This document shows, in pieces, positions 1-7,996 of a stretch of 55,334 nucleotides of DNA (positions within the stretch are counted from its first letter, which is position 1; every line of letters starts with the position of its first letter). The DNA comes from URNF01 sp045638005 (GTDB lineage: Bacteria; Bacillota; Clostridia; Oscillospirales; Acutalibacteraceae): positions 1-55,334 of the forward strand of contig JAZUAN010000062.1 of NCBI GenBank assembly GCA_045638005.1, read 5' to 3'. A program made the position numbers and the translations under genes. Under the pieces are notes generated by a model that saw nothing but the letters and a program-made list of their open reading frames with translations, was not told where the DNA came from and searched no databases.

Positions 1-42
1 GTAAAAACACCCGACAGCAGTACCTGCTGCCGCCTGCTTCAT

Positions 43-519
43 TTATTTTTGCTGTTTATACTCCTCTATCAAACCGGGGAGAATATCCTGTAATCTTTTG
101 GTGATATATCGCTGCTGCGCTGTGGCAGAGGAGCCGGAAACACTCACGACGGTGTTTTTGTTGATCACGGCATGGGGCAGAGAAAAGGTGCCAAAGCCCT
201 CCGGCTTATTCACAGCCACCGGAATGTTTTTGTTTTTACATTCATCTGAAATGGCAATGTTAAGCGCAGGATCATCGGTCAGCGCGATGCAAAGTCGCGC
301 GGAAGAACAATCCCCGCGGAAATATTTACGGCGCAGATAACGTATCTCGCCCTTTTCATCCATTTCCTGTAAAGCCTCGCAGATGGTGGGGCTGACCACG
401 GTGATCTTAGCGCCGAATAGACGAAGCGTGCACGCCGCCTCATACGCGTCCTCGTTACCGCCGAAAATCGTACAGTTATTATCTTTTAAATCAACATACA
501 GCGGGAAACCGACCGCCAT
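43..519 (-). CDS. Precorrin-2 dehydrogenase-like (siroheme synthase N-terminal type) protein
   Basis: The family oxidises precorrin-2 to sirohydrochlorin with NAD+ on the way to siroheme or cobalamin. The protein (158 aa) starts with a Rossmann strand-loop (FPLYVDLKDN, then TIFGGNEDAYEAA), followed by a TDDPALN stretch and a C-terminal FSLP...VSVSGSSA segment, matching the family order. Start chosen at the ATG at 519, which has AGGCAGG upstream; an in-frame ATG at 558 has no ribosome site. Oddities: the usual GGG-x-VA glycine motif is degenerate (GGNEDAYEA), and the VVDAP/VVDDP stretch that carries the catalytic Asp in CysG reads AVNKPE here. The chelatase or dehydrogenase function may therefore be altered. 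Divergent from the gene at 664; its own partners lie off the left edge. Confidence 0.7.
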   Translation of the reverse strand: MAVGFPLYVDLKDNNCTIFGGNEDAYEAACTLRLFGAKITVVSPTICEALQEMDEKGEIRYLRRKYFRGDCSSARLCIALTDDPALNIAISDECKNKNIPVAVNKPEGFGTFSLPHAVINKNTVVSVSGSSATAQQRYITKRLQDILPGLIEEYKQQK

Positions 520-582
520 GGGGAACACCTGCCTTTCGCGTTTTTCACAAATACACATTTATCATAGCATAAATCTTTCCGT

Positions 583-610
583 TTGTACACCTTTATTTTT
601 TGGGCATAAT
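583..610 (+). promoter_or_regulatory. Promoter for the M23 peptidase gene
   Basis: TTGTAC (583-588), a 16-bp spacer and CATAAT (605-610) fit a sigma-A promoter. The same place also reads GGGCATAATT (602-611), which matches a forespore sigma-F/G -10 box (GGNNANANTR) except at its last base. If the downstream gene is spoIIQ-like, forespore control would be expected. The sequence cannot decide between the two. Confidence 0.45.
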
Positions 611-663
611 TTTCTGAAATCAGTTCACACTATCTGTGCAGATATTTTTGCAGGAAAGGAAGC

Positions 664-1392
664 ATGGATATGTCTACGATACGAAAGCCTTCAAGGTTTA
701 AGAAATTTCTGTCCGGTAAAGGGTTTTATGCGGTGCTGGCTCTTTGTCTGCTGGTGATTGCCGGCGTGGCATTTGCAAGTTTTTCGGATACTCTCGGCGC
801 GAAGCCGAAAGAGCCGGATGCAGAGACTGATCCCACGGTTGGGCAGCAGGTGGTAGAGCCGATGACCGATGTGCCGGATCCCCGCACCACCACGGTGGTT
901 ACAACAGCGAGTACCACGCAGAGGACAACGGTTCCTACAACCGTACAAACCGCCGCAAACAGTGCGCCTCTGTTTGTGCTTCCCGGCTCAAACAACGTGT
1001 CCAAAGCATTCAGTGGGGATACACCGGTATATTCCAAAACGATGGGCGATTGGCGCTGTCATAACGGCGCCGATTTTGTCGGCAATGAAGGGATGACCGT
1101 TAAAGCAGTGGCGGACGGCACGGTGAAAAGCATCAGCGAGGATGCCGCTTGGGGCGGCGTTGTGGTTATCGACCATGGTTTTGGCGTCAACTCCCGTTAT
1201 TGCGGTGTTACCGCCTCCGTGAAGGTGGGGGACGTGGTGAAAGCAGCAGATAAGCTGGGTATGCTGTCAGGTGTGCCTTGCGAGAGTGCAGACGGCTGTC
1301 ATCTGCATCTGGAAATCATGGTGAGTGACGCGTACGCCGACCCTGTGAGAACGATCGACCGCGAAGTGAAATACGCTGAAAAGCAAGAATAA
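664..1392 (+). CDS. Membrane-anchored M23 (LytM) peptidase-domain protein, SpoIIQ-like candidate
   Basis: 242 aa. A short basic N-terminus leads into one membrane segment (about residues 20-40), a Thr-rich low-complexity linker (75-97) and a C-terminal LytM domain outside the membrane. The zinc ligands are intact: HxxxD (H133, D137) and HLH (H213-H215), so a working glycyl or D,L-endopeptidase is possible. One TM plus LytM is the architecture of SpoIIQ, the forespore partner of SpoIIIAH. Clostridial SpoIIQ keeps the full metal site, unlike the Bacillus protein, and a spoIIIA operon is present at 48 kb. A general wall hydrolase is the alternative. The AGGAAAGGA site fixes the ATG at 664. Confidence 0.7.
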   Translation: MDMSTIRKPSRFKKFLSGKGFYAVLALCLLVIAGVAFASFSDTLGAKPKEPDAETDPTVGQQVVEPMTDVPDPRTTTVVTTASTTQRTTVPTTVQTAANSAPLFVLPGSNNVSKAFSGDTPVYSKTMGDWRCHNGADFVGNEGMTVKAVADGTVKSISEDAAWGGVVVIDHGFGVNSRYCGVTASVKVGDVVKAADKLGMLSGVPCESADGCHLHLEIMVSDAYADPVRTIDREVKYAEKQE

Positions 1393-1426
1393 AGTACTCT
1401 CCCGCGGTATACAATACAATATACGC

Positions 1427-1465
1427 GCCCTCGGAAACCGTCTTTGACGGCTCGGTAAGAAGGGC
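1427..1465 (+). other. Intergenic imperfect stem-loop of unknown role
   Basis: GCCCT (1427-1431) pairs with AGGGC (1461-1465), enclosing a perfect inner hairpin CCGTC-TTT-GACGG (1438-1450) and asymmetric unpaired segments. It lies in the 3' region after the M23 gene, immediately before the terminator. It may only stabilise the mRNA end or belong to a small RNA. I do not recognise a known riboswitch in it. Confidence 0.4.
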
Positions 1466-1506
1466 AGAGAAGACCGTCGCGGCTTTGTCGCGGCGGTTTT
1501 CTCTTT
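1466..1506 (+). terminator. Rho-independent terminator after the M23 gene
   Basis: AGAGAA (1466-1471) pairs with TTCTCT (1499-1504), with inner ACCG/CGGT and CGCG/CGCG pairs and a short T-containing tail. It separates the M23 gene from the VanY-type gene, which has its own promoter. Confidence 0.65.
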
Positions 1507-1524
1507 AAAAATAATAGCTGGTAG

Positions 1525-1553
1525 TTGAAAAAAACAGAAAAGTGTGGTATATT
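1525..1553 (+). promoter_or_regulatory. Sigma-A promoter of the VanY-type gene
   Basis: TTGAAA (1525-1530), a 17-bp spacer and TATATT (1548-1553), with TG upstream of the -10 box (extended -10). The start codon is about 30 nt downstream. Confidence 0.65.
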
Positions 1554-1584
1554 CTCCTTGAGTTGATTTTTAGGAAGTGTAAAT

Positions 1585-2469
1585 ATGGCAAAGCACAGAA
1601 AACGTAGGCGAAATGTCACAAAAGGACAAGTGAAAACGATGTTGACCATCGCAGTGTTATTGTTCTTGGTAGGTATCGGTCTTTTGGCAGCAGCGGTTAT
1701 GTCGTCTTTGGATAAAAAGCCGCAGGATACCGTTGAAACAACTGCTACAACCGCGGTTACCACAACAACTGCGACCACCGTCACTACCGTCACCACCACC
1801 GGCACGACTACCACGACTGCTGCAACAACTACGCACGCTACCGTTGCCGATACCGGCGACCATTATGTGCAGCCGGAGGGCGCGGCATGGAACTTGAAAC
1901 TTGCCAACGACTGGAATACTTTACCTGAAAATTATGACAGCACTTTCACACTGGTGGAGTTGGTGCCTGGGAATACGAAATCAAGGTTTGACGGCCGCGC
2001 CGCGGAAGCGCTTAGCGAGATGTTGGCGGCGGGAAATGCAGCTGACCCCTCTATGGATTTGCAGTTGGTTTCCTGTTACCGTTCCGTTGCGCGTCAAAAG
2101 ACGTTATACTGGAATGAAGTGGACAAATGGAAAAATAAAGGCTATGAACAAGCAGCAGCAGAAGCGAAAGCGGCAACTGTTGTAAAGCGTCCGGGACAGA
2201 GCGAACATAGCACCGGTCTTGCGGCGGATCTCGGCGGCAGCGGCAACTATTCGTTGGAGCAGAGCTTTGAGAATACCGCTGCGTTTAAATGGTTGTATGA
2301 AAACTGCGCAGAATACGGTTTTATTCTGCGCTTCCCACAGGGTAAAGAGGATATCACCGGTGTTATCTACGAACCGTGGCATTATCGCTACGTCGGCAAG
2401 GAAGTTGCAAAGCAGATTATGAGCGAAAAAATTTGTCTTGAAGAATATCTTGAAAAAACCGGACAATAA
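1585..2469 (+). CDS. VanY-type D-alanyl-D-alanine carboxypeptidase (peptidase M15B)
   Basis: 294 aa. Trims the terminal D-Ala from peptidoglycan stem peptides outside the membrane. A Lys/Arg-rich N-terminus and a membrane anchor (about 19-40) precede a Thr-rich linker (52-86) and the M15 domain. Zinc and catalytic motifs are complete: SxHxxGxAxD (S206-D215, with H208 and D215) and ExWH (E263-H266). The SCYRSVARQ segment (163-171) is also typical. It has its own promoter and is flanked by terminators or promoters, so it is probably monocistronic. No vanA/vanX-type genes are nearby, so a housekeeping wall-trimming role is more likely than glycopeptide resistance. Confidence 0.88.
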   Translation: MAKHRKRRRNVTKGQVKTMLTIAVLLFLVGIGLLAAAVMSSLDKKPQDTVETTATTAVTTTTATTVTTVTTTGTTTTTAATTTHATVADTGDHYVQPEGAAWNLKLANDWNTLPENYDSTFTLVELVPGNTKSRFDGRAAEALSEMLAAGNAADPSMDLQLVSCYRSVARQKTLYWNEVDKWKNKGYEQAAAEAKAATVVKRPGQSEHSTGLAADLGGSGNYSLEQSFENTAAFKWLYENCAEYGFILRFPQGKEDITGVIYEPWHYRYVGKEVAKQIMSEKICLEEYLEKTGQ

Positions 2470-2473
2470 ATGC

Positions 2474-2502
2474 TTGACAAATCGAAAAACCTCTGTTATA
2501 AT
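2474..2502 (+). promoter_or_regulatory. Strong sigma-A promoter of the infC-rpmI-rplT operon
   Basis: Consensus TTGACA (2474-2479), an exact 17-bp spacer and consensus TATAAT (2497-2502). It starts 5 bp after the stop codon of the VanY-type gene. Confidence 0.9.
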
Positions 2503-2508
2503 GCAATG

Positions 2509-2630
2509 CGTAAAACAAAGCAGAGCGTTTGCCCGCTCTCGCCCCAGGATCTTGTTCCAATGGGCTGATACCTTTTCCTTGTTAGGATAATTGCGTATTG
2601 ACGCGGGCAGTGTATGCTGCCCGCGTTTTA
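2509..2630 (+). promoter_or_regulatory. infC operon leader, probable L20-type autoregulatory leader
   Basis: About 120 nt of leader separate the promoter from a terminator hairpin that lies upstream of infC. In Firmicutes such leaders before infC-rpmI-rplT bind ribosomal protein L20 and cause premature termination. The promoter, structured leader, terminator and gene order fit this. The L20-binding fold itself was not verified. Confidence 0.6.
2601..2630 (+). terminator. Attenuator hairpin in the infC leader
   Basis: A perfect 10-bp stem, ACGCGGGCAG / CTGCCCGCGT, with a 6-nt loop (TGTATG), followed by TTTA and further T-rich sequence. It ends 41 nt before the infC start, placing it as a conditional terminator inside the operon leader. 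Confidence 0.85.
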
Positions 2631-2670
2631 TGATTTTTCACTGTTTACACAGTGGTGGAGGTGCTTATCC

Positions 2671-3189
2671 ATAGCCATCAAGGAACTGCAGATCAACGAA
2701 CAGATCCGCGACAATGAAGTGCGCGTGATCGATGCGGAAGGCAAGCAGGTCGGCATTATGAGCTCGAAAGAAGCGCAGAAACTTGCCGATGACAGCGGAC
2801 TGGATCTTATCAAGATCTCTCCGAATGCCAATCCGCCGGTGTGCCGTATCGCTGATTACGGAAAATACCGTTTCGAACAAGCAAAGCGCGAAAAGGAAGC
2901 CAAGAAAAACCAGCATGTGGTGGATGTCAAGGAAGTTCGCCTCGGCTTAAACACCGATGTGGGTGATTTCAACACCAAGGTCAACCACGCCATGCGTTTC
3001 ATCAAGCAAGGCGATAAGGTGAAGGTTTCCATCCGTTTCCGCGGTCGTGAGATGGGTCATCCGGAAATCGGTCTTGATGCCATGAAACGGTTTGCAGAAG
3101 CTTGTGCGGATTTTGCCGTTGTGGAAAAACCCGCAAAGTTGGAAGGACGCACTATGCTGATGTTCCTGGCACCGAAGCCCGCCAAGTAA
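2671..3189 (+). CDS. infC: Translation initiation factor IF-3
   Basis: Binds the 30S subunit and enforces start-codon and initiator-tRNA selection. The protein shows the IF-3 N-domain (KELQINEQIRDNEVRVID), the PPVCRI-DYGKYR-EQ linker region, and the C-domain (SIRFRGREMGHPEIG). No ATG, GTG or TTG occurs in frame at the right place. A GGAGG (2657-2661) lies 9 nt before an in-frame ATA at 2671, which I take as the start; the next candidate is an ATC at 2677. An in-frame ATG at 2614 lies inside the attenuator hairpin. Rare starts on infC let IF-3 repress its own synthesis (known for the AUU start in E. coli). First gene of the ribosomal operon. Confidence 0.95.
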   Translation: MAIKELQINEQIRDNEVRVIDAEGKQVGIMSSKEAQKLADDSGLDLIKISPNANPPVCRIADYGKYRFEQAKREKEAKKNQHVVDVKEVRLGLNTDVGDFNTKVNHAMRFIKQGDKVKVSIRFRGREMGHPEIGLDAMKRFAEACADFAVVEKPAKLEGRTMLMFLAPKPAK

Positions 3190-3219
3190 AATCGAAGTTT
3201 TTTAAGGAGGATATAAACA

Positions 3220-3417
3220 ATGCCTAAAATCAAAACGCACAGCGGCGCGAAAAAGCGTTTCAAGCTGACCAAAACCGGCAAGGTGGTCCGCGCCCACGCC
3301 TACAAGTCCCACATCTTGAACAAGAAAACCACCAAACGCAAGAGAAATCTTCGCCAGACTGCTATTGCTGACGTGACCAACGTAGCAGCGGTCAAGCGCA
3401 TGATTCCCTACAAATAA
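3220..3417 (+). CDS. rpmI: 50S ribosomal protein L35
   Basis: 65 aa, highly basic, with the L35 hallmarks: the N-terminal MPKIKTHSGAKKRFK, a central HILNKKTTKRKR and a C-terminal MIPYK. Binds 23S rRNA in the large subunit. Lies 30 nt after infC and 18 nt before rplT, with a strong AAGGAGG site. The standard order infC-rpmI-rplT supports co-regulation by the upstream leader. Confidence 0.97.
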   Translation: MPKIKTHSGAKKRFKLTKTGKVVRAHAYKSHILNKKTTKRKRNLRQTAIADVTNVAAVKRMIPYK

Positions 3418-3435
3418 GGACGGAGGTTTAAAAAC

Positions 3436-3795
3436 ATGGCTCGTATTAAAGGCGCTATGATGACGCGCAAAAGAAGAAAGAAAGTATTGAAGCTCGCGAA
3501 GGGCTACTATGGTGCAAAATCCAAGCTGTTCAAGACTGCGAAAGAAGCGGTCATGAAATCCGGTCAGTATGCGTACATCGGCCGTAAACAGCGTAAGCGT
3601 GACTTCCGCCGTCTGTGGATCGCTCGTATCTCCGCTGCTGCGAAGATCAACGGTATGAACTATTCCACCTTCATGAACGGTTTGAAGAAAGCCGGTATCA
3701 CCATGAACCGCAAGATGCTCGCTGAGCTCGCTGCTACCGATGCTGCTGCGTTTGCGGCACTGGTTGTCAAGGCGGAAAAAGCACTCTCTAAATAA
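3436..3795 (+). CDS. rplT: 50S ribosomal protein L20
   Basis: 119 aa. Opens with the L20 signature (MARIKGAMMTRKRRKKVLKLAKGY) and carries the RDFRRLWIARI segment. Needed early in 50S assembly, and in Firmicutes also the repressor that acts on the infC leader. Ends the operon; a terminator follows 9 nt after the stop codon. Confidence 0.97.
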   Translation: MARIKGAMMTRKRRKKVLKLAKGYYGAKSKLFKTAKEAVMKSGQYAYIGRKQRKRDFRRLWIARISAAAKINGMNYSTFMNGLKKAGITMNRKMLAELAATDAAAFAALVVKAEKALSK

Positions 3796-3804
3796 GCTCT
3801 AATT

Positions 3805-3836
3805 GCGCCCATCGGCAAAGCTGATGGGCGCCGTTT
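3805..3836 (+). terminator. Terminator of the infC-rpmI-rplT operon
   Basis: GCGCCCATC (3805-3813) pairs with GATGGGCGC (3823-3831) around a short loop, followed by a short T tract (CGTTT). It closes the ribosomal operon. Confidence 0.8.
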
Positions 3837-3901
3837 CCGTTTTATAACCCCGATTTTTTTGCGAGAAATTTCCCCAAAAACTGTTCAAAGGAGGGCATGA
3901 T

Positions 3902-4699
3902 ATGGTCATCAGCAGCAAGGAAAACCGCTTTGTGAAACTGTGGCGACAGTTGTCTGCGGATGGTCGCGCACGCCGTAAACAAGGTTGTTTTGCGTGCGAA
4001 GGTGCTCGTCTTTGCATGGATGCGGCGCTGTCCGGCGTCGGCATTCTTGCGGTGCTGTATACCGAGAAAGCTGCGGATGTTTACGCGTCCCAGATGCAGC
4101 CGATTTTGGATGCGGCTGAGAGTGCTTATGTGATCACTTCGCCGCTTGCGCAGTATATGGCGGATACTACCTCCCCGCAGGGTGTTTTCTGCATCTGTGA
4201 GACGCCGAAGAACGCGGTGGAATTGTCTGCGCTCAATTTGAACGGACGGTATCTTGCGCTTGAAGATGTGCAGGATCCTGCCAACCTCGGCACGGTTATC
4301 CGTACCGCGGAGGCGCTGGGATTGGACGGATTGTTATTGTCTGTCGGTTGCTGTGATGCGTATAGTCCGAAGGTTTTGCGCGGCAGTATGGGTGGCGTTT
4401 TTCGCCTGCCGCTGTTGATGGTTGCGGATATGGCAACTATGGCGACAGCGTTACGTGAAAAAGGCTTTCGTGTATATGCCTGTGTGCCGGATGCGGATGC
4501 GCAAAATGTATCTGATGTCGCCTTGGGGGATGGCTGTGTGCCGCTGATCGGGAATGAAGGGAATGGCTTAAAACCTGAAACGATCACCGCTTGCGATGCG
4601 CGCATCACCATCCCGATGGGAGGGCGCGCCGAATCGCTCAATGCGGCGATGGCGGCGGGGATCATCATGTGGGAACTGAAAAGGCGGGATGTAAAATGA
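3902..4699 (+). CDS. TrmH/SpoU-family RNA 2'-O-methyltransferase
   Basis: 265 aa. SPOUT-class enzyme expected to transfer methyl from SAM to a ribose 2'-OH in rRNA or tRNA. The N-terminal substrate-binding domain (about 1-100) precedes the knotted SpoU domain with motif 1 (DPANLGTVIRTAEALG, the Asn and Arg being conserved), motif 2 (IGNEGNGL) and motif 3 (IPMGGRAESLNAAMA). Such genes often follow rplT in Firmicutes (ysgA-like). The target nucleotide cannot be told from sequence. Its stop codon overlaps the dprA start (ATGA), so the two are probably translationally coupled. Confidence 0.88.
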   Translation: MVISSKENRFVKLWRQLSADGRARRKQGCFACEGARLCMDAALSGVGILAVLYTEKAADVYASQMQPILDAAESAYVITSPLAQYMADTTSPQGVFCICETPKNAVELSALNLNGRYLALEDVQDPANLGTVIRTAEALGLDGLLLSVGCCDAYSPKVLRGSMGGVFRLPLLMVADMATMATALREKGFRVYACVPDADAQNVSDVALGDGCVPLIGNEGNGLKPETITACDARITIPMGGRAESLNAAMAAGIIMWELKRRDVK

Positions 4700-5922
4700 A
4701 CGCGGATCGTCGTCTGTATTGGATATGGCTGCAGCGAAAGTTACCGCTCGGTTCCACCGTGATCAATCGCTTGTTTGAATATTTTGAGGATATTGAGGAT
4801 GTTTATGCTGCGGATAAAAAGCAGTTGAAGCCTCTTGAATTACGTCATAAAGACGTAGTGGCGCTCACTGATAAATCCCTCAAAGAAGCTACCGCGATTT
4901 TAGAAAATATGCGGCGGGTAAATGGTTGGGTATTGACACCGGATGATGCGCGGTATCCCGATGCATTGCGGCATATTGCCGGTTTTCCGGCGGCATTGTA
5001 TGTGCAGGGTGTGTTGCCCGATCTGAATATGTTACCCTCCATTGCCGTTGTGAGCACCAGAGAGATTTCGGATGATGGTGCCAAAGCCACCTTCTGCCTG
5101 TGTGCAGGTCTGGCGGCTGCGGGTGCTATCGTTGTCAGCGGCGGCGCTATGGGCGGTGATGCGGCTGCACACGAAGGTGCTTTGTACGCGAAAGGAAAAA
5201 CCGTGCTGATCAAGGCGGCGGCTCCGGAAGTAGAGTATCCGCTGAAAAACAAGCGGCTTCGAGGGGATATTATTGCCGGTGGCGGAGCAATTGTCACCGA
5301 ATTCCCGCCGGGGAGTAAAGAGAAATGTGATTACCATGTGCGTAATCGTTTGATGTCCGGTATGTGCCTGGGCACCTGTGTAACCGAAGCGCCAATGCGC
5401 AGCGGCACCAATATCACCGCTAATTTGGCGCGTGAGCAGGGCAGAGAGGTGTTTGCCATGCCCGGTAACACGCTGGACGGTAAGCACGACGGTACCCATA
5501 AGCAGATCAGACAGGGTGCTACCCTCGTTACCTGCGCGGCGGATATTCTGGAAGAGTATGTCAGCCGTTATCCGGGGATGCTGGATATTGAAACGGCGCA
5601 AAAGGTAGAGCGGGAATGTCGCCGCGTTGCGTTTGCAAAGCCGGAACTCGCCGCCCAAAAGCCGTCCAAGCGCACCCCCGAAAAACCAAAAGAGAAAATA
5701 ACAGAGATTTCTTTGCAGACATGTCCGAAAGAGGCTTCCATGGAAGCGGCGCGTGTGTTCTCATTGATGAGCGGTGAAGCGTGCCCCGTGGATACGCTGG
5801 CAAAAAAAGCCGGACTTCCCGCACAGAAATTACTGATTTTGCTGACCGAATTGGAAATGTACGGTTGTATTGAACAACTTGCCGGCCAGCAATACCGCAT
5901 AAAACAGAAAGGAGACCGGTAA
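4696..5922 (+). CDS. dprA: DNA-processing protein DprA/Smf
   Basis: 408 aa. Loads RecA on incoming single-stranded DNA during transformation; widely present also in bacteria not known to be competent. An N-terminal helix-hairpin-helix-like region (1-60) precedes the Rossmann-like core with SGGAMGGDAAAHEGAL and a PMRSGTNITANLAREQGREV segment, then MPGN. A Pro/Lys-rich linker leads to a C-terminal winged-helix DML1-type domain (last ~70 aa). The start is the ATG overlapping the previous stop codon; longer readings lack a ribosome site. topA begins 1 nt after its stop codon, the common dprA-topA order. Confidence 0.94.
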   Translation: MNADRRLYWIWLQRKLPLGSTVINRLFEYFEDIEDVYAADKKQLKPLELRHKDVVALTDKSLKEATAILENMRRVNGWVLTPDDARYPDALRHIAGFPAALYVQGVLPDLNMLPSIAVVSTREISDDGAKATFCLCAGLAAAGAIVVSGGAMGGDAAAHEGALYAKGKTVLIKAAAPEVEYPLKNKRLRGDIIAGGGAIVTEFPPGSKEKCDYHVRNRLMSGMCLGTCVTEAPMRSGTNITANLAREQGREVFAMPGNTLDGKHDGTHKQIRQGATLVTCAADILEEYVSRYPGMLDIETAQKVERECRRVAFAKPELAAQKPSKRTPEKPKEKITEISLQTCPKEASMEAARVFSLMSGEACPVDTLAKKAGLPAQKLLILLTELEMYGCIEQLAGQQYRIKQKGDR

Positions 5923-5923
5923 T

Positions 5924-7996
5924 ATGTCTAAACTGGTCATCGTGGAGTCGCCTGCCAAGGCAAAAACCATTCAAAAATATTTAGGTACAGGCTATGAGGT
6001 CATCGCTTCAATGGGCCATGTCCGTGACCTGCCCAAATCTTTGCTCGGCGTGGATATTGAAAACCATTTCAAGCCTCGCTACATGGATATCCCCGGTAAA
6101 ACCGCGCTCATTCGTCAGCTGCGCGCGAAAGCCGCGGATGCAGAATATGTGTTTCTCGCAACCGACCCTGATCGCGAGGGTGAGGCTATTTCCTGGCATT
6201 TGGCGCAGATTTTGAAATTGAATACAGAGGCTGCCAACCGTGTGACCTTCAATGAGATCACCCGGAGTGGTGTTACTGCCGGTATGGCGGCACCCCGCAG
6301 CATTGATATGGATCTCGTGGACGCACAGCAAGCGCGTCGCGTGCTGGATCGCATTGTGGGCTATAAACTCAGCCCTTTCCTTTGGAAGAGTATTCGTCAG
6401 GGTCTTTCCGCCGGTCGTGTGCAGTCCGCTACGGTGAGCCTGGTGATGGATCGTGAAAACGAGATTCGCAACTTCGTCAGTGAAGAGTACTGGACGTTGG
6501 ATGCTCTGCTGTCCCGCACCGAAAAGGGTAAGCCTTTCCCTGCGCATTTCTACGGTGATGCTAAGGGAAAGATTAAGGTGAAGGATAAAGCCGCCGCTGA
6601 TAAGATCTTGGCAGAATTGCAGGATGCGGCGTTTACAGCCGCTAATGTGAAAACCGGCAAACGTAAGGTTGCACCCGCGCCGCCGTTTATCACCTCCACC
6701 ATGCAGCAGGAGGCAAACCGTAAACTGAATTTCTCCTCCAACCGTACCATGAAAGCGGCGCAGGAGCTGTATGAAGGTGTGGATGTAGACGGCGAAGGTA
6801 CTTTGGGTCTTATCACCTATATGCGTACCGATTCTTTGCGCATTTCGGATGAAGCGCGTGCCGCCGGTGTTACGTACATCAAAGAGACCTACGGTGATAA
6901 GTATCTGCCTGCAAAGGCGCGCGTTTTTAAGAGTAAAAACACAGCACAAGACGCACACGAGGCTATTCGTCCTTCGGTGCCGTCGCTGACCCCCGAGCGG
7001 GTAAAGAACTCACTTACAAGTGATCAGTATCGCCTGTATAAACTGATCTGGGAACGTTTTATCGCGAGCCTCATGGCGGATCAGCTGCAACAGACCTGCC
7101 AGGTGGATATTGCTGCCGGTAAATATATCTTCAAAGCTTCCGGCTATACGGTGGAATTTGACGGTTACACTGTGCTGTACGTGGAAGGCAAGGATGAAAA
7201 AGAGGACGAAAACCGTCCGTTGCCGCTTATTAACGAGGGCGATACCTTTGTGAAGCGGGAACTCAAACCCAATCAGCATTTCACCCAGCCGCCTCCGCGC
7301 TATACCGAAGCGACCCTTAACAAAGCGATGGAGGAAAACGGTATAGGTCGTCCTTCCACCTATGCACCCACTATCAGCACTATTCTCGCACGTGAATATA
7401 TCGAGCGGGAGAATAAATCTCTACGTCCCACCGCACTGGGCGAGGTGGTCACCTCTGTGATGAAAGAAAAATTCCCGCAGATTGTCGATACCGAGTTTAC
7501 TGCGCAGATGGAGCAACAACTGGACGCGGTGGAAAACGGCAAAAACAATTGGGTCACCACATTGGATGAATTTTACACCGATTTTGCCAAAACTTTGCAG
7601 GCGGCGGAGAACTCTCTGTCCGGCGAGCGTATCAAGGTGCCGGAGGTTGAGAGCGAAGAGATCTGTGAGATTTGCGGTCGCCGTATGGTGGTGAAATCAG
7701 GCAGATTTGGTAAATTCCTTGCTTGTCCCGGGTATCCGGATTGCAAAAACACCAAGCCTATTGTGGAAGAGACCCCCGGTGTTTGCCCGACCTGCGGCGG
7801 TAAGATCATTCTGAAAAAATCGCGTCATAACCGTAAATTCTATGGCTGTGCAAACTATCCCACTTGCAATTTTATGAGTTGGGATGAGCCGTCCTCCGAA
7901 ACGTGTCCGAAGTGCGGCAAGACGTTGTTTAAGCGCAAAGGCAAAAACGGCGGACTTTACTGCCAGACTCCTGATTGCGGATTTGAAAAGAAATGA
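5924..7996 (+). CDS. topA: DNA topoisomerase I (type IA)
   Basis: 690 aa. Relaxes negative supercoils by a covalent 5'-phosphotyrosine intermediate. The N-terminal TOPRIM domain shows the E in IVESPAKA and DPDREGE. The catalytic Tyr is Y299 in ITYMRTDS. The C-terminal ~115 residues hold three four-cysteine zinc ribbons (CEIC...C, CPTC...C, CPKC...C), a common clostridial arrangement. Starts 1 nt after dprA and overlaps trmFO by 4 nt, giving a dprA-topA-trmFO transcription unit. Confidence 0.97.
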   Translation: MSKLVIVESPAKAKTIQKYLGTGYEVIASMGHVRDLPKSLLGVDIENHFKPRYMDIPGKTALIRQLRAKAADAEYVFLATDPDREGEAISWHLAQILKLNTEAANRVTFNEITRSGVTAGMAAPRSIDMDLVDAQQARRVLDRIVGYKLSPFLWKSIRQGLSAGRVQSATVSLVMDRENEIRNFVSEEYWTLDALLSRTEKGKPFPAHFYGDAKGKIKVKDKAAADKILAELQDAAFTAANVKTGKRKVAPAPPFITSTMQQEANRKLNFSSNRTMKAAQELYEGVDVDGEGTLGLITYMRTDSLRISDEARAAGVTYIKETYGDKYLPAKARVFKSKNTAQDAHEAIRPSVPSLTPERVKNSLTSDQYRLYKLIWERFIASLMADQLQQTCQVDIAAGKYIFKASGYTVEFDGYTVLYVEGKDEKEDENRPLPLINEGDTFVKRELKPNQHFTQPPPRYTEATLNKAMEENGIGRPSTYAPTISTILAREYIERENKSLRPTALGEVVTSVMKEKFPQIVDTEFTAQMEQQLDAVENGKNNWVTTLDEFYTDFAKTLQAAENSLSGERIKVPEVESEEICEICGRRMVVKSGRFGKFLACPGYPDCKNTKPIVEETPGVCPTCGGKIILKKSRHNRKFYGCANYPTCNFMSWDEPSSETCPKCGKTLFKRKGKNGGLYCQTPDCGFEKK

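Noticed and set aside
1585..2469. Glycopeptide resistance cluster around the VanY-type gene
   Set aside because: No vanH, vanA, vanX or two-component genes are nearby; VanY-type carboxypeptidases are common housekeeping enzymes.
2614..2670. infC starting at the ATG at 2614
   Set aside because: The ATG lies inside the attenuator hairpin, has no ribosome site, and adds residues unlike IF-3; the GGAGG site is downstream of it.
2661..2720. GTG at 2661 as the infC start
   Set aside because: It is in another frame and reaches a stop codon after 18 codons.
6008..6958. A 316-codon open frame on the minus strand inside topA, and similar ones in smc, leuS and the SPOCS gene
   Set aside because: Each mirrors an intact conserved gene; no start signals or family motifs are visible.
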